Positions 1-12,737 of a stretch of DNA of 64,000 bases are shown in pieces (the stretch's first letter is position 1; every line of letters begins with the position of its first letter). The notes beneath the pieces are model-generated. The model had not been told where the DNA came from, did no database searches, and worked only from the letters and a program-made list of their open reading frames with translations. Where the stretch lies: assembly GCF_020382885.2 (NCBI RefSeq), contig NC_058501.1, positions 16,010,501 through 16,074,500 of the forward strand, in the 5' to 3' direction. The DNA is from Scatophagus argus. Lineage: Eukaryota > Chordata > Actinopteri > Scatophagidae. A program made the translations under genes and the position numbers.

Positions 1-1000
1 ATTTCAATAAGAATAAGTAGGAGTGAATGACAATATGGACTGCGGTCAGCACACAACAGAAATCGTGAAGCCTCTTCAGTGAGTGTGGGCCCACTTGTTT
101 CAAAAAATGTTTGAAAGATGTTTTCTGTCAGCTCCCTTCCCATTTAAAATTACTTGTGAGCACCCACGTTGGGTCTACTTTAGTTTGGAATGTCAGCTTC
201 TATGAAAGAAGATTATCTAATGTATATCTTATTTTTAAGATAGAAGCAAAATCAAACAAGATCCAGAGAGGCTGTGGCTTCCACTTGTAGCCTATGAGGA
301 ACAGTGGCAAGCTGACTGGCCTTGTTCAGTGAAATCACCGCGTGTGTGCAAACTGTTACTATCTGAAGTGAGGTCTCTCACAGGCTCGAGGTTAGCCAGA
401 CAGTCATTCTGTACGGCAATGTCAGCCTGTACCACCAGCAGGCTTGTTTTATAGTTCACGGGTCACAAGAATGTGAGGATAAGCTTTCTCTGTGCCCTTT
501 GAATAAAGCGCTGTGGCTGATAGAAGCACAACTGCCATGCAAATATCACAGAAGCCATGCAAAGAAAAACATTTGCAAATGCTTTTTTGTCTTTAAAAGG
601 TCAAAGGTTAACAAAACTGTTTTGCAGGCGGGACGTTATTTAATTTTCTATCAGTGTTACACATCACAGATGCAGAAATGTAATAAAAAACAAAGTTGTG
701 ATTCTATAAAAGACAAGAAAGAAATGATAATTAGCCCTTTAAATAACCATGCTGTTCTAAAGATATTAAGCTATATGATATGGAACAATCAGACTTCATT
801 TTGCACTCGGCTATAAATTAATTACAACAGTAGATTATGCTACAAATAATGAGGTCAAGGGTCAGCCACAGGAAAGCTGGGTCCAAAAGTTTGGACTCGT
901 GCAAGTGTAAGATATGACAAACAGCCTTTTTTTATCATTAATGAAAGCAGAAAATGATTGACTGTGTGAATGAAAACAAGACGGACCGGACTACAGGGTT
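1..1000. other. Noncoding flank, no gene recognised
   Basis: AT-rich sequence with no exon, conserved motif or repeat boundary that I can support. Short open frames here have no recognisable protein character. It may be upstream intergenic DNA of cers2. Confidence 0.5.
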
Positions 1001-1029
1001 CTGCTACCCATTAACCCGGTTCATCTGTG

Positions 1030-1654
1030 CAAAGAAGGTGGGCTGAAACTTTTCTCCGAGCGGAAATAAAATGCGGATGTCAGCCAAAAGATCTCTCATG
1101 TGTTTGTACGTCATCTGCGTCCCTCCCCCTCCGTTATCCTCCTCCCTCAGTCTGCTCCTCTCAGTCCGCACTCGTGCCGGCCCGACCTCCTCCTCTGCCC
1201 GGCCAGACTCCCAGACAGACCCCCGACGACCGCCGGAATACGAAAGTGTGGAAAAATTAGCTGGAGCACGACGAGAAGGGAAAGAGCCATAACATCTGGT
1301 GCGAGAACAACTGTCAGCCGCATTGCAGCATCTCACATATTCTCCCATCTGTAGCCACTTTTCTTTTTTTTGGTTGTTTTGACCCCACATCCATGTTTTA
1401 ATACGAAGAAAAACAAACTTTGTACTCCATGGAAAGATGTAAGAATAATCCGTCAGAATACTAAACTTGGACACTAACTGCACCCTTCTGAGCACAACCA
1501 GCGGGCTGGGCACACTCAACAGGACCGTTAGATTTTTTTTTTTAGCTAGCAAGCTAGGTTGGACCAGGACGACTTTGTGGGGGGAAAAGGACAAAAACGT
1601 TTTTTTTCTGTCTGTTTACGAGTTGTATCACACTGCGGGGGAAAAAACACCAAA
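1030..1654 (+). promoter_or_regulatory. cers2: Probable cers2 promoter and noncoding first exon
   Basis: This stretch is clearly richer in G+C and CpG than its surroundings (strongest at about 1130-1260 and 1690-1770), as expected for a housekeeping promoter. A consensus splice donor, GTAAGT, starts at 1655. The first cers2 coding exon carries only one untranslated base (6899) before its ATG, so an upstream noncoding exon is needed. Assigning this one is inference from position, strand and the donor; the transcription start is not visible. Confidence 0.45.
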
Positions 1655-4600
1655 GTAAGTACGTTTTACTTTCATGTCAGACGGGAGATGTTGTTCGTTT
1701 ATTTGCGCGTGAGTGGGTTAGCGGTGGCCGCACGCTCTGCATCCTCTCTTCGCTCCGACGTCATTACGCAGCCTTGTAGGATTCGGTAATTAAATGTAAC
1801 AGGGCCCTTTGGGCTTTTGTAACGAGGAATGGGACAGTAATGGCGGCTTAGAGAAGTAACCATCTAAAAATACGTTCGTTATTGTTAACCGTTGTGATTT
1901 AATATGAGGACTGGTGGGTTGTCTTGCGTGTGGCTCAACGGTGGGTGGGTTTCTAAAGTAAAGTTTGCTAAGTAGTAGCAGATTATGTCATATTATCGTT
2001 AAATACATAACAACGGGCCACAGATAAATACATCCAGAGTAACAGAAATATTTTCGAGTGATACCATGTTTAAATAACAATTTAAATGTTTTTAAATTTA
2101 AGGGATTTGCTTTTGTTTGGGACCCCTCCTGCTTGCACCATTGTGTTCTTCATTTAGCTTTCAGGGTAGCTCAGTCAAAGCTAGCATGTCCTCCACAGTG
2201 GCAGGAAAACACCTGGATTTAAAGGTTTCAGAAAATACGAAGAATCTGATCAGTTGGAACAAGCTGGTTGTAAACTCGTTGGTGAGCAGCTACTCCAGTC
2301 CTGGGGAATATTATAGGAATAGTGTTGTTTTGCTTGTAACCCTTTAAAAACTGTAATGTTAGTTGTTGTGAGTAATGTTTCACTCTCAGCGTTATGTAGT
2401 ATGTGTGCATGTATTCTCAAGCTCTGCATTCGGGTCAAAAATCATGATCCCTAAAAGACTGAGAAATTGTGCTGAAACAATTGTTGTATATTTACAAGTA
2501 TACTGAGAGAAAATTAAGTGCCAACTATTTTGATAATATATTTCATTTTTTTCTCAGTGTAATTGCCAGACTACAAGATATCAGCTTTCTGTGACTGATA
2601 AATTTTGGGACTAGCTGGATGATTAAAGAAGAGGAACCATTGTTGTATTGATGAAAGGTGCTTCCAGGCCAAACCTCACATTAGTCCTACAAAACTCTAG
2701 AGAGAGAAAAAAAAACACCTTTAATCATTAGTAGGTCTTGGTTAATCTCTACTTTATCTGGACAGAAAATAACTTCAGCTGCCATCTGTCAATGATAGCA
2801 TCTCTTTGCTTGCTTTGCTTTGACTATCTGTAAACAGCAGCACCTCTGTTGTAATTGTTTGATGATCATTACACATCAGAGCTTCCACGCAACAGAAAGA
2901 GTAGCCTCACATACATCCAGGGGCTAATGCTCTGGGCACGGTGACTACTTACTCAAAAGGCAGAACTGGCCTACTTCCAGCAAGAGGAGAATTAGCTTGA
3001 CAATATTAACTTCACACCTCCTGAACAGACATATTCAAATCAGTCTGGTGACTGATTGAATCTTGCCATTAGTAATTCATCAAGGTCACAGATCGGTGTC
3101 AAAGGTGTTGAAGCTGACTTTCTTCTCAAACAAAGAAGACTGGATAACAGTGATGAAACAGATCACTGCAGCCTGGCTCTCTGCCCTTGGGATGATTTTA
3201 CATTTTCTCCCACTTGCAGTATACATACATACATAAACTACATACTGTCTCTGTCTGTGCCCAACTGCTGCATCTTGTACTAAATAAATAAAATTACACT
3301 AATCTGTTTTCAGTCAACAGAAGAATAAGAGCAAAGTTTAAAATGTGAAGGATGTGTATGACTCACCCTCAGAAGGCATGACCTGAGTTACAGCTAATTA
3401 CCCATGTGCAGAAAAGCATGTCGGCCTCCTGAACTGCCAAGGCATCCCACAGTTTGTCTATTCAGGAGTTTACGGTTTTTACTGTGACTGTGCGAACTGT
3501 GGCTGCATGTTGACGCACTTGATGTGATATGTTTTTGGCATTGCTGCAACAACTTTGTACCAGTACATGGTATTTTCTTAAACCCTACATTAAATCCTTA
3601 TCAGAGTTGAAATTACAATTAATTAACCATTTAAATTAGAGCTGCAGCTAATGATTATTGTGACTGTTGATTAGTCGGAAGCAGTGAGTGTTTGTGGTAC
3701 TTTCTTGATTGAATTACTTGAACATCAAAAAAGTTGCTGAATGTATTTTTGCCAGTTAAATAATTAATGACTAATCATTCCAGCTCAAATCTTAATGCAC
3801 CACTAAATAACACACTAATGAAATGTTTTTAAGCTTATCAGCTCAGTAAGAGAGACAACACATTCTATAATTTTAATGGCAGAGGAGACCTGCTACAATA
3901 TTCAGTTCAGATTTATCAGTGAAATGTGCAGTATATATGCCATTGCAGGTCTCTGACCTGTTTTATTACAGCTGTTCTCAGGGACGGAGTGCCTGAGCAA
4001 TGATTACTGTAGGGCCACTATCAGCTTAGTGTGTAGTAAACCAATAGAGCTGTGTATCATTTCAGATCTTGTGATACTGGTGCTAATATGATACCAGAAC
4101 TGTAGCACCAACATAAGCTCACAATGAAGAATATAAAGTAAGCCTAATTTACTATTTAATTTCTCATAATTTAAAGCATCTATATAAGAAGAACTTTGCC
4201 ACACTAAAATGCAGTTGGTCAGTTACTCGCGGCTGCAGATGTATTTCAGTCAATACTCAAAATGTATTGAACTCGCTAATCCTAGAGAAATTTGGGTGGT
4301 AATAATTCATTCATTTGCAGTTTGTTTTCATGTGCACATCCATTAACACTATATCTCTGAATAAAGTTTGTACTAAACCCTGATATGAGCAACAGTAATG
4401 TTCAAGGCCAAGAAATGATTTTGGGGTCCTGACTCAGCCCCACTTTGACTTTTGTGATATCATCATGCTGTCGATGTACTGTTGTGTTTCTGACTTACCA
4501 GACCTTCAAACCCGAGTTACTGAAGATTGAGCTTTGACCTCAGGTAGTCAGGTCAGGCAGTCCACAGTGTTTCCTCGCTCATCTGTCTGATCTCTCTGTG

Positions 4601-6898
4601 TCTGGACAATTTTTAAACGTTGTGGTTTGAATGAGTCACCTGGCAGTTAACAACTTAAGTATGGATGGATATGAGTAAATGGGTAGTTAAATACACATGG
4701 ATGGCATGTTATTAGTGACTCACAGTCAGAGTATATTCCTACTGTCTCATGACTTGGGTTCCTCTAGATGACTCAGTCTCCCATCATTGAAATGCAGCAC
4801 TGGGTGACTGTAACACTCTATAAGATGTAATTCATGCATGGAGAGTGAATGGGACAGCTGGAGCTCTCACCCGGTATGGTGGCAGCATGTTTACATTCTC
4901 CAAATATTCCTGAGCTCTGTACCAGGTTCCAGTGTGGTCTGTTTAGGTTTACCTCAGAGGTTTTTTCCCTTTCATTTCATCTTTTTTTTTTTTGGAGAAG
5001 CTACACTAAAGGTTATTAAACTTCAGGTAGACCTGAAAAGAGGCATATCAGTAATATCTGTATTGTTGATGTGTTCAGCATACTGCCTGAAGCAGGATCT
5101 CTCTTTAGAATCATCACATGCTTGTAATGTATATCCATACCAAGGAGAAGAGGGGAGACAGTCAGAGAACTTCCTATGTCCCTCCCTCCTGCCAGGGGCG
5201 TCCTTTACTTTTATTGGACCTTTGAAATGGTCAGAGTCTGGTCATATGATCTGGTGGGCCAATGGAATGTGTTGTGAGGAAAGCTGTGTGGGGAAAAGTT
5301 TTAAAATGCTGAATTCACTGAACGATCTCAGCTGGTACCCCTAAAACTATCCTCTCAAATCCTAAATTGCTTTCACTCAGCTGCAGTGCAAAATATATAT
5401 TTTTCTGTCCTTTAAGCCACCTTCATTTGTGACCAGAGGCTCATTTAGTAGCTTAAATATGCTGTTAAGTAGAAATCACAAGACCTGACAGGGCACTCCA
5501 GAAGATGTGAGAAGTTGTGCTACTGAAGAGGAAGAACTGGCAACATGACTGGGAAAAAACATGTCACTCTTCCCATCCACCACCACTTGTGCTGGGAGGG
5601 GGGGAGCCCAGCACTCGACCAGCCGTGCTGTTGCAACAGGAAACGGGCCATGACTAACATGACATGAAGTGGAAAACAACTGACACTCGTGGACGGTGTC
5701 AGAGGTTACAACCAGCAGCAATATGTGTTATCTTTAGGGTTAACTTAGTTACGAGTGGGCTATCAGAGACCCAGTCAGGAACTAAGAGACCAAAATGTCT
5801 CTTTAAAATCATACCAAAAGCTTTCATGGAATATCTAGTCAGATTTCTGAATCTGACCAGACTTACTCTTCGATCAGATTGCTGCTGGACTCATGCGTAA
5901 AAAGTCTGTACGCATCTACTTGTGTAAAACTGAAATGCTTAGGTGATTAATTAGAAAAAGGTGCTGTTTTTTTTGTGAAGTCATTGCATGACTCACAGTT
6001 CTTTATATCCTCGTCAGATTTCAGCTACATGTTTTAAAGATAATGGGGGGAGGGCGTTACACATAACTTTGGCTCTGTGGGTCAGAGAGGGACTCCTTCT
6101 TGGTTATGGGTATGGAGCAGCAGGGTGGGGTTGGGAGTGGAAGTGAAGCGGTTACAGGGCTTTGCCGTTTACAGCTGCAGTGAGTTGGGAGGGGAGTTAC
6201 TATAGATTTGCAAGGGGACTCCAGAGACAGAGTTTGTGTGTGTGTGGGGGTGGGGGTGGATGCATCCCAGCTGTTCTGCTCATATGAATGAATTATGACT
6301 CACATCCTTGATTCTAGTTCTCCCTGACCCATCAGCACATTTACTCCTTTTCTCTGCCACTCCCTGAACTTAGCAGCAGAAATATTCATGCCTGTTCCTT
6401 CTGAAAAAGCAAAAAAAAAATAAAAAAATTGCAGCTGAGCAGCTGCTGTCAAGTGCTCAGGGCAGCTCTGGTGTTGAAAGCACGAAGCTCAGTTGTTGGT
6501 CTGAGTTTTCTGCCCTCGTGTGGGCCTCCTGAGCTCCCTGAACGTTGCTTGTGCTCTGTTTTGTGCATTAGGGGACACCTACAGCTAGGCTTCCAATGAG
6601 AGGGAAACATTCTTACCATCATCTAATTCTCTTAATTACATGGTACCAAACATTCCTAATAACACATGTCTTTCCATATATACATAGCCAGGACTGTATA
6701 GCTGCTGCCTTTAGATCAAGACCCTATAGACTTTGCAGTGCATTCAGACTTTCGGTGGGACCGTGTCACCGTTTCTGTTTTTATCAGGGTGTGGATTCTG
6801 CCTCAGGAACATATGTATGTTGTGTCTTTAGATCTTTGTTTTACAGTCTAATAAACCCATGGAGCTGGTGCTGACTCCTTGTGTGTCCTGTGTTGCAG
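1655..6898 (+). other. cers2: cers2 intron 1 (inferred)
   Basis: About 5.2 kb between the presumed noncoding exon and the first coding exon. It ends in a good acceptor (TGTTGCAG, 6891-6898). It contains one MITE-like repeat (3635-3789) and a short GT-rich stretch at 6236-6260. No conserved coding exon was seen. The open frame at 4838-5344 has no protein-family features. Confidence 0.4.
3635..3789. mobile_element. MITE-like dispersed repeat, copy A
   Basis: A short element of about 155 bp with inverted ends: ATTAGAGCTGCAGCTAATGA on the left and GACTAATCATTCCAGCTC on the right (reverse complement GAGCTGGAATGATTAGTC). It is AT-rich and has no coding capacity. It lies in cers2 intron 1. Confidence 0.45.
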
Positions 6899-6899
6899 G

Positions 6900-9525
6900 A
6901 TGATGTCGGGGCTGAGTGAATGGTTCTGGCAGGAGCGACTCTGGTTTCCGGAGGGTCTGGGTTGGGCCGACCTGGAGGATCGCGATGGACGAGTGTACGC
7001 CAAAGCCCGTGACTTGTGGGTGGCGCTGCCCATTGCCCTTGTATTTCTCATTATCCGTCAGGTCTTTGAAAGGTTGGTTTACTTTTCATACTGTCTTGCC
7101 CCTTGTCTTTGTCTTTGGTTGCTAATTCAAACATTTGCTACCCTGTGTTTACACACTTTCCTCCAGCCTAACTCCCTTGACTTTGCCTTGACTGCAGCCT
7201 TTTCTCCATCCTCCCTCTCCTCTGGTCTGCCCATCGATTATCTCATCCTCTGACCTCTAATGATATTATTTTACTCCTGAATGCACTTTTTGTCTCCTGC
7301 TTTTTCTCAGCAGTTACTTGATATTCCCTGTGCTGTGTCCTACTTTATAAGATGTAAAGCTCTGTTCTTTCAAGTGACTCATGTTCTCTCGCACACAAAT
7401 ACATTGTCCCTGCTTCCAGTAGCTAGTCTTTTGCAAATCAGAATTTGGAAACTGCAGAAATATGATAACACAAACAAACAGTGCAAATAATAGTTTTGTC
7501 CATATTACATATATAAAATAGAAAATTCACAGTAAAATCAAAAGGGCTTCCTTGATAGCACCCTGTACTGCATCTGTGCTTCTTCAGTTTCTCACTGTCA
7601 TCTCTACGTTTCAACTCCTTTTCAAGTCAACAACCTTTTTGTTGTTGCAGGACGGTGGCTACTCCCCTGGCTTCTCTGCTCGGGGTGAAAGAGACGGCCC
7701 GGCTCAAGGCCCCTCACAACCCAGCACTGGAGTCCTACTATTGTAACATTACCAAAAACCCCACACAGGTAGATATTCGCACACGTCCAAGACGGACCAC
7801 CGTGTTATGTGTGTATTTCAGGAAAACTGAATACTTGGATCTGACCTCTTTGTGCTTTTCTCAGACTTCGATAGCAAATCTTTGCAAGCAGTCTGGATAT
7901 TCAGAAAGACAAGTGCAGCGATGGTTCAGGAGACGAAGGAACCAGGACAGGCCGAGTTTGCTCAAAAAGTTTCGAGAGGCCAGGTAAGCGTGCATACAAA
8001 CACACTTTTAAACATATATGGATTCTGTTTAGCTGTGAGGTGGGTTAAAACAGCAGCTGCCCACTCTAGAGTTCCTCCAGCTATATGATCACATTTCTGA
8101 GGGTAAAAGTAGCCCTCTATTTTTAACATGCGCTCATTACAATGCCTCTGGGCTGCTACTATGCCTTTGGCTCTCCTCACTCACACAAACCTAACCATCC
8201 ACACGCTCATTAGCATAGGGCCTTGGCAATTCAGGATACTGTCACCACTCTTGGTTATTTTTATGCATGAGCATGAACTGTAGCAGAAGCTAAACCAACA
8301 GCATGACCACCTGATAATACAAGGCTGCTGAAACATGCCAGTGTCAGCTGGCAGAATTCACATTGTGGCAACAGACAGCGCTTAAAAAATATTCAGTTTC
8401 ATAAACAGCAGCAGCTAACATCATATTGTTAGCTGTTAGCTAGGACTGATACACAGGCTAATCATCGGTGATAGCTTTCTGTGTGACTTAAAGGCTCAGT
8501 TCACCCAAATTGCAGGAGGACACAGGTGAACACCTTTCATTTGAACTGCTTTGCGATGAGAAAATATAAAAATCATTCAGTATGAGGAATAATTAGAGCA
8601 AGCAGAACCTGTTTCAGTCACTGTTGCTTTAAGGCAGGCTTGGAAAAAACTGAACTTATCTTTTAACGTGGCTTATCCCAAGTACTTAAAGTGCTCTGAA
8701 ATACATGCAACATTGACAACTTCTGAGATTGCTGAGATTGTTTTTGTCACCGTGTATAGTGTCCCCATTCATTTGTGTTATCCAGATTCATGGTCACACT
8801 GGTGCTGTTGAATTATAAGAAACTTTATGTAATGTAAACGCAGAAATTTCAAAGAAATACCTCAGGTTGGAGGTTTTGTTTTGAGTTTTTGTGGTGAAGT
8901 GACCCTTGAACCTGCAGGAATATGTCTCTGTGTCTGCTCTATGTGTGTGAAAAATTAACTTTAAGCTAGTCGATAATGGCTTGATATTCTGCATATGATG
9001 CTTGCGAGGATGTGTGCAGATTTGCATGTGACTGCATGTTTGTCATTCCCTGGTTATGGTGTGTGTTTCGCTGTGTGAGTTACAACATTTCTGTCCTGAA
9101 TCAATCTATTGTTTGTGTGCACACAACAGGCGTTCTGTCTCTCTCACTTATCCCCCACACCCCCCACCCCCCCACTGGTGTATCTCACACACTCCCACTG
9201 TCTCTTCTTTCTCTGTGTTCGCCTTTCTGCTCTTCTGTTTCTCTGTCTGCGGCTGCTGCTGTGCTGTCTGTGTGAAATCCCCTCTCCACACCTGGCTGTA
9301 GTGGGAATGGCCCCTCACTGTGTCACTGAATGTTACAGGATATTAACAGGGAAAATACTGTCTGACAGCTCTCATTGTCTCTCAGCATGTGTGTGGCTGT
9401 GTGTGTGTGCGTGTGTCCTGATTTGACATTCTCAGTGTAGTTAATCAGATTTTTCCAGGCTGCTCATTCAGCCTGGCATTTTTTTCCAACTTGCAACTCT
9501 TGTCTGTTAGCAGCGACTGTGGGTG

Positions 9526-9598
<73 letters not shown>

Positions 9599-12500
9599 TG
9601 CATCTATGTGTTTTCTGCTAGAAAATGTGTCTACTGTCTTTTCTCCACTGATTTAGTAGCAAGTGTGTTTGTATGTGTGTGTGTTCTCTTGCAGTTGGAG
9701 ATTTACCTTTTACCTTCTTGCTTTCATTGCTGGCCTGGCCGCCCTCATCGATGTGAGTACTTCCATGTTAACCTCAACCCCCTCCTTCTCTTCTTCCTCT
9801 TGCTCCCCCTCCTTCTTCTCTCATCTCCTCATGTTCACATCCTTATTCATCACCTGCCCTGCCATTGCACTTTGACGGTTTCTGTGGTAGTCGGCCTTCA
9901 TCGCCGTGATAACCTCACCTCTTGCACAGTCAGAGGGGGGAACATCGACTCATTGCAATGCTGAGTCAGCTGATATAAATACACCTTTCGAGCTCTGCTG
10001 CCTGCCATTCACGTTGCATCTCTCCTTCCAGAAACCTTGGCTGTATGACCTGAAGGAGATGTGGGAAGGCTTTCCCGTCCTGGTACGTCTCTGAGATGGC
10101 TGTGTACACTGAATGCGGCAGGGTATCTGCAGGTTTTGAAACAATTTAAAAAGCACTGAATTCAGTTCCCTCACAAAGTTACAAACTTTAATATTTCCGC
10201 TTGACTCTTGTCCGATAGCTATTAGGAGTCATTATGCATCTATAAACTACGAGTGCAGCAGTGTTTGTGCTGCAGAAGGCACCATCGGAGCTGTAGCCAA
10301 CATTCAGTCAACAGTCAGTTCACTGACTTGTAAGGGTCAATTGTAGGTTGAGCAAAAAAAAAGTTAATTGTTTTTTAGTTGGTTAATCTATTCATCAATT
10401 TTCTGCCACTTGTCTGGGTCCAGGTTATGTTTATTGATTAATTATATCACTAGGAATTTTTGTTGCATGCAGCTAGGAAGTACTGAAAAAAATATGGTAG
10501 AAATGTCAATAAAAAAAATCATGTGCGTAATAAATAATTCTAGACCTTGTTTTCCCTATTGGCTTTCTGTCATTCTTTGACTGGTATGATCATTATATTA
10601 ATTAAAAAGGTCTTTAAAGGTCTTAAATTGGATTTGGCGAACACTGCAGAAACCCTGCTGGACAAATCACAAAACACCCTCCTAATGCAGAGTTCAGTTG
10701 AGCTGAAATTATTAGCTCATTAATTTAATTTATTATTCATCAATATTTTAAACAGAAAAACAATCACCGGTTCCAGCCTATTAGACATTGGTATTTGTTG
10801 GTCCTGTATCTTCTATAATTATCACCAAGTATTTTTTGGATGCTTAACTACACAAAACAAGCTGATTGAACGTGTCACCTCTGGCTCTAAAAACATGTTA
10901 TGGACCTTTGTAAATAATCAAAGTATTGGTTAGTTGCAGCCCTTCACAGTCACAGTGTATGTTCGTGCACATTGGTGTATGGATTTTAAAACTGGTGTTC
11001 TGCTGATCTCCTTTAGACTCTCCTGCCATCTCAGTATTGGTACTACATGATCGAGTTGGGTTTCTACAGCTCTCTGCTCTTCAGTGTGGCTTCAGATGTC
11101 AAACGCAAGGTGAGTGAATTCTCCTCCTCGGTTTAACTGACAGAAACAAAAGACTTGCATGGGAACAGAGGAAAACGCGCACAAAATTTATCCAGACAGT
11201 AGTTTTGTTTTTTCACTTTTTCACTTTTTTTCACATCGTCAGTACATCATGATCAACTATACCCAATAGGAAAACAACGTCTACTCTCGTTATGTGATCA
11301 GTTTGACATCTGCTATGGACTGTGGGTGGACATTAGACTGTGGTTACACGTGTGTTTGAATGTGTGTGTGTGTGTGTGTGAGTGGACTTTGCTCAGCTGA
11401 GCACAATGTGGAAAATCTTTCCAGTGGGGCACAGTGTGTTCCTCCAACACAATACTATAACCTAGTTGCCTCTTAAGCAGGATTTGCAACCACACACACA
11501 GACCCAATCATAAGATGCAACACACGAATAGAAATGTTCCCAAAACTTTCTACCATGTCACTATCCTTCCTTCTCTTTAGGACTTCAAGGAGCAGATTGT
11601 TCACCATGTAGCAACCATCCTCCTCATCAGCTTCTCCTGGTGTGTTAACTACATCCGTGCTGGAACTCTCATCATGCTGGTGCACGACTCCTCTGATTAC
11701 CTCCTTGAGGTAAATGTCCTCACGTGGTCATCGCAGTACTTCACTTTCGTAGCATTTTGATTAGCATGAATGAGACCAGTGAATAATCAAAAACCAAATC
11801 ATATTTTGCGCTGATTTCATTTATCCCTGCCAAAAAGAAAAACGCCATTTAGAGTGTTTAAATGCTGCATCCTGAGTGAGTTTTAAGTTTTGTTCACTCG
11901 TGATTCAGTGAATGCTATGAAACTTCAGCTAAGATGAATTCTGATGATACACTGCCACCTTGTGGAGGAAACTACACTTTGCTTATCTACAGTGGAATGA
12001 GGCAAACCATTGTCATCATTCATTATCTGTTTGTATGAAACTTGTTTATTAAGTCAATGTTCTTGCTTTTCTCCCCCTCTGACAGTCAGCAAAGATGTTT
12101 AACTATGCTGGGTGGCGAAATACCTGTAACTACATCTTCATTGTGTTTGCTGCGGTCTTCATTGTCACCCGCTTGGTCATCTTCCCATTCAGGTACACGA
12201 ACATATTTAAAATAGTTGTTTTGGTTTTGTTATGACTGAGTGTTATAAAAGTTACCATGTCCTTAATTTTTACTATCTCTATTGCAGGATTATTTACTGC
12301 ACATGGGTTTACCCGGTGACCATCTATGAACCCTTCTTTGGATACTACTTTTTCAATGGACTTTTGATGACTCTGCAGTGTCTACATATCTTCTGGGCCG
12401 TCCTCATTATACGCATAGCAGTCCGCTTCCTTACCAACAATGTAAGCAAACAAAAACACACACACACACACACACATTACCATACATGCAACTGGACAGC

Positions 12501-12737
12501 CTGAGTTCTGATGCAGGCCAGAACAATTTGAGCCAAAATTCTTATTGATTAATGTTTTGTTTTGGTTTTTTTTTTGCTTTTTAGGAAAAAGTGGATGATG
12601 AGAGGAGTGACAAAGATGAAACAGATGAATCAGAAGAAGATGAGGAAGAGGAGGAGGATAAAAAAGACATGAAGAAAAATGGACCAGTGCAGAACGGTCA
12701 CACAGTCCACAACAACAACCACAGCAAGACAGAGTGA
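6900..12737 (+). CDS. cers2: Ceramide synthase 2
   Basis: Joins a fatty acyl-CoA (very long chain in the CERS2 family) to a sphingoid base to make (dihydro)ceramide in the ER membrane. Ten coding exons: 6900-7072, 7651-7768, 7865-7983, 9695-9752, 10032-10082, 11017-11109, 11581-11709, 12086-12192, 12288-12441, 12585-12737. All junctions keep frame and give 384 residues (human CERS2 has 380). The N-terminus contains [13 protein letters not shown]. Exon 3 carries the Hox-like segment ending [17 protein letters not shown]. The TLC/Lag1p domain follows, with catalytic His212-His213 ([10 protein letters not shown]) and HDSSDYLLE at 239-247. Several hydrophobic helices and an acidic C-terminal tail ([16 protein letters not shown]) match the CERS2 regulatory tail. 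Two ATGs sit side by side at 6900 and 6903; the first is used. The N-linked sequon at human Asn19 is absent (EGLGW). The teleost a/b letter is not assigned. Confidence 0.94.
9529..9598. repeat. (GT)n-(GA)n compound microsatellite
   Basis: About 26 GT units (9529-9580) followed directly by nine GA units (9581-9598), in the cers2 intron upstream of the exon at 9695. It is likely length-polymorphic. Confidence 0.95.
10118..10658. mobile_element. Putative nonautonomous DNA transposon, 541 bp
   Basis: The left end GCAGGGTATCTGCAG (10118-10132) and the inverted right end CTGCAGAAACCCTGC (10644-10658) are terminal inverted repeats differing at one position. There is no transposase frame inside. A near-identical solo end occurs at 48431-48442 (GCAGAAACCCTG). 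I found no convincing target-site duplication, so the superfamily (hAT-like is a guess) is not settled. It lies in the cers2 intron between the exons ending at 10082 and starting at 11017. Confidence 0.5.
10698..10944. mobile_element. MITE-like dispersed repeat, copy B
   Basis: It starts TTGAGCTGAAATTATTAG and ends TTGGTTAGTTGCAGCCCT, whose reverse complement begins AGGGCTGCAACTAA. These ends match those of the copies at 3635-3789 and about 45015-45319. The interior is AT-rich and noncoding. I recognise GAGCTGCAACTAAT-type ends as a common dispersed repeat of teleost genomes. Confidence 0.45.
11361..11380. repeat. (TG)10 microsatellite
   Basis: Uninterrupted TG dinucleotides in the cers2 intron between the exons ending at 11109 and starting at 11581. 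Confidence 0.9.
12456..12476. repeat. (AC)n microsatellite
   Basis: A short AC run just 15 bases after the splice donor at 12442, in the last cers2 intron. Confidence 0.9.

Noticed and set aside
1004-1594. 196-codon open frame on the minus strand
   Set aside because: It overlaps the G+C-rich promoter/first-exon region where stop codons are scarce. It has no family motif and no splice context.
4838-5344. 168-codon open frame on the plus strand
   Set aside because: It lies within cers2 intron 1; composition is mixed with no domain, signal or repeat pattern of a known protein.
9533-9964. 143-codon frame starting with a Cys-Val run
   Set aside because: The first part is the GT/GA microsatellite read as protein, and it overlaps the real cers2 exon 9695-9752 in another frame.
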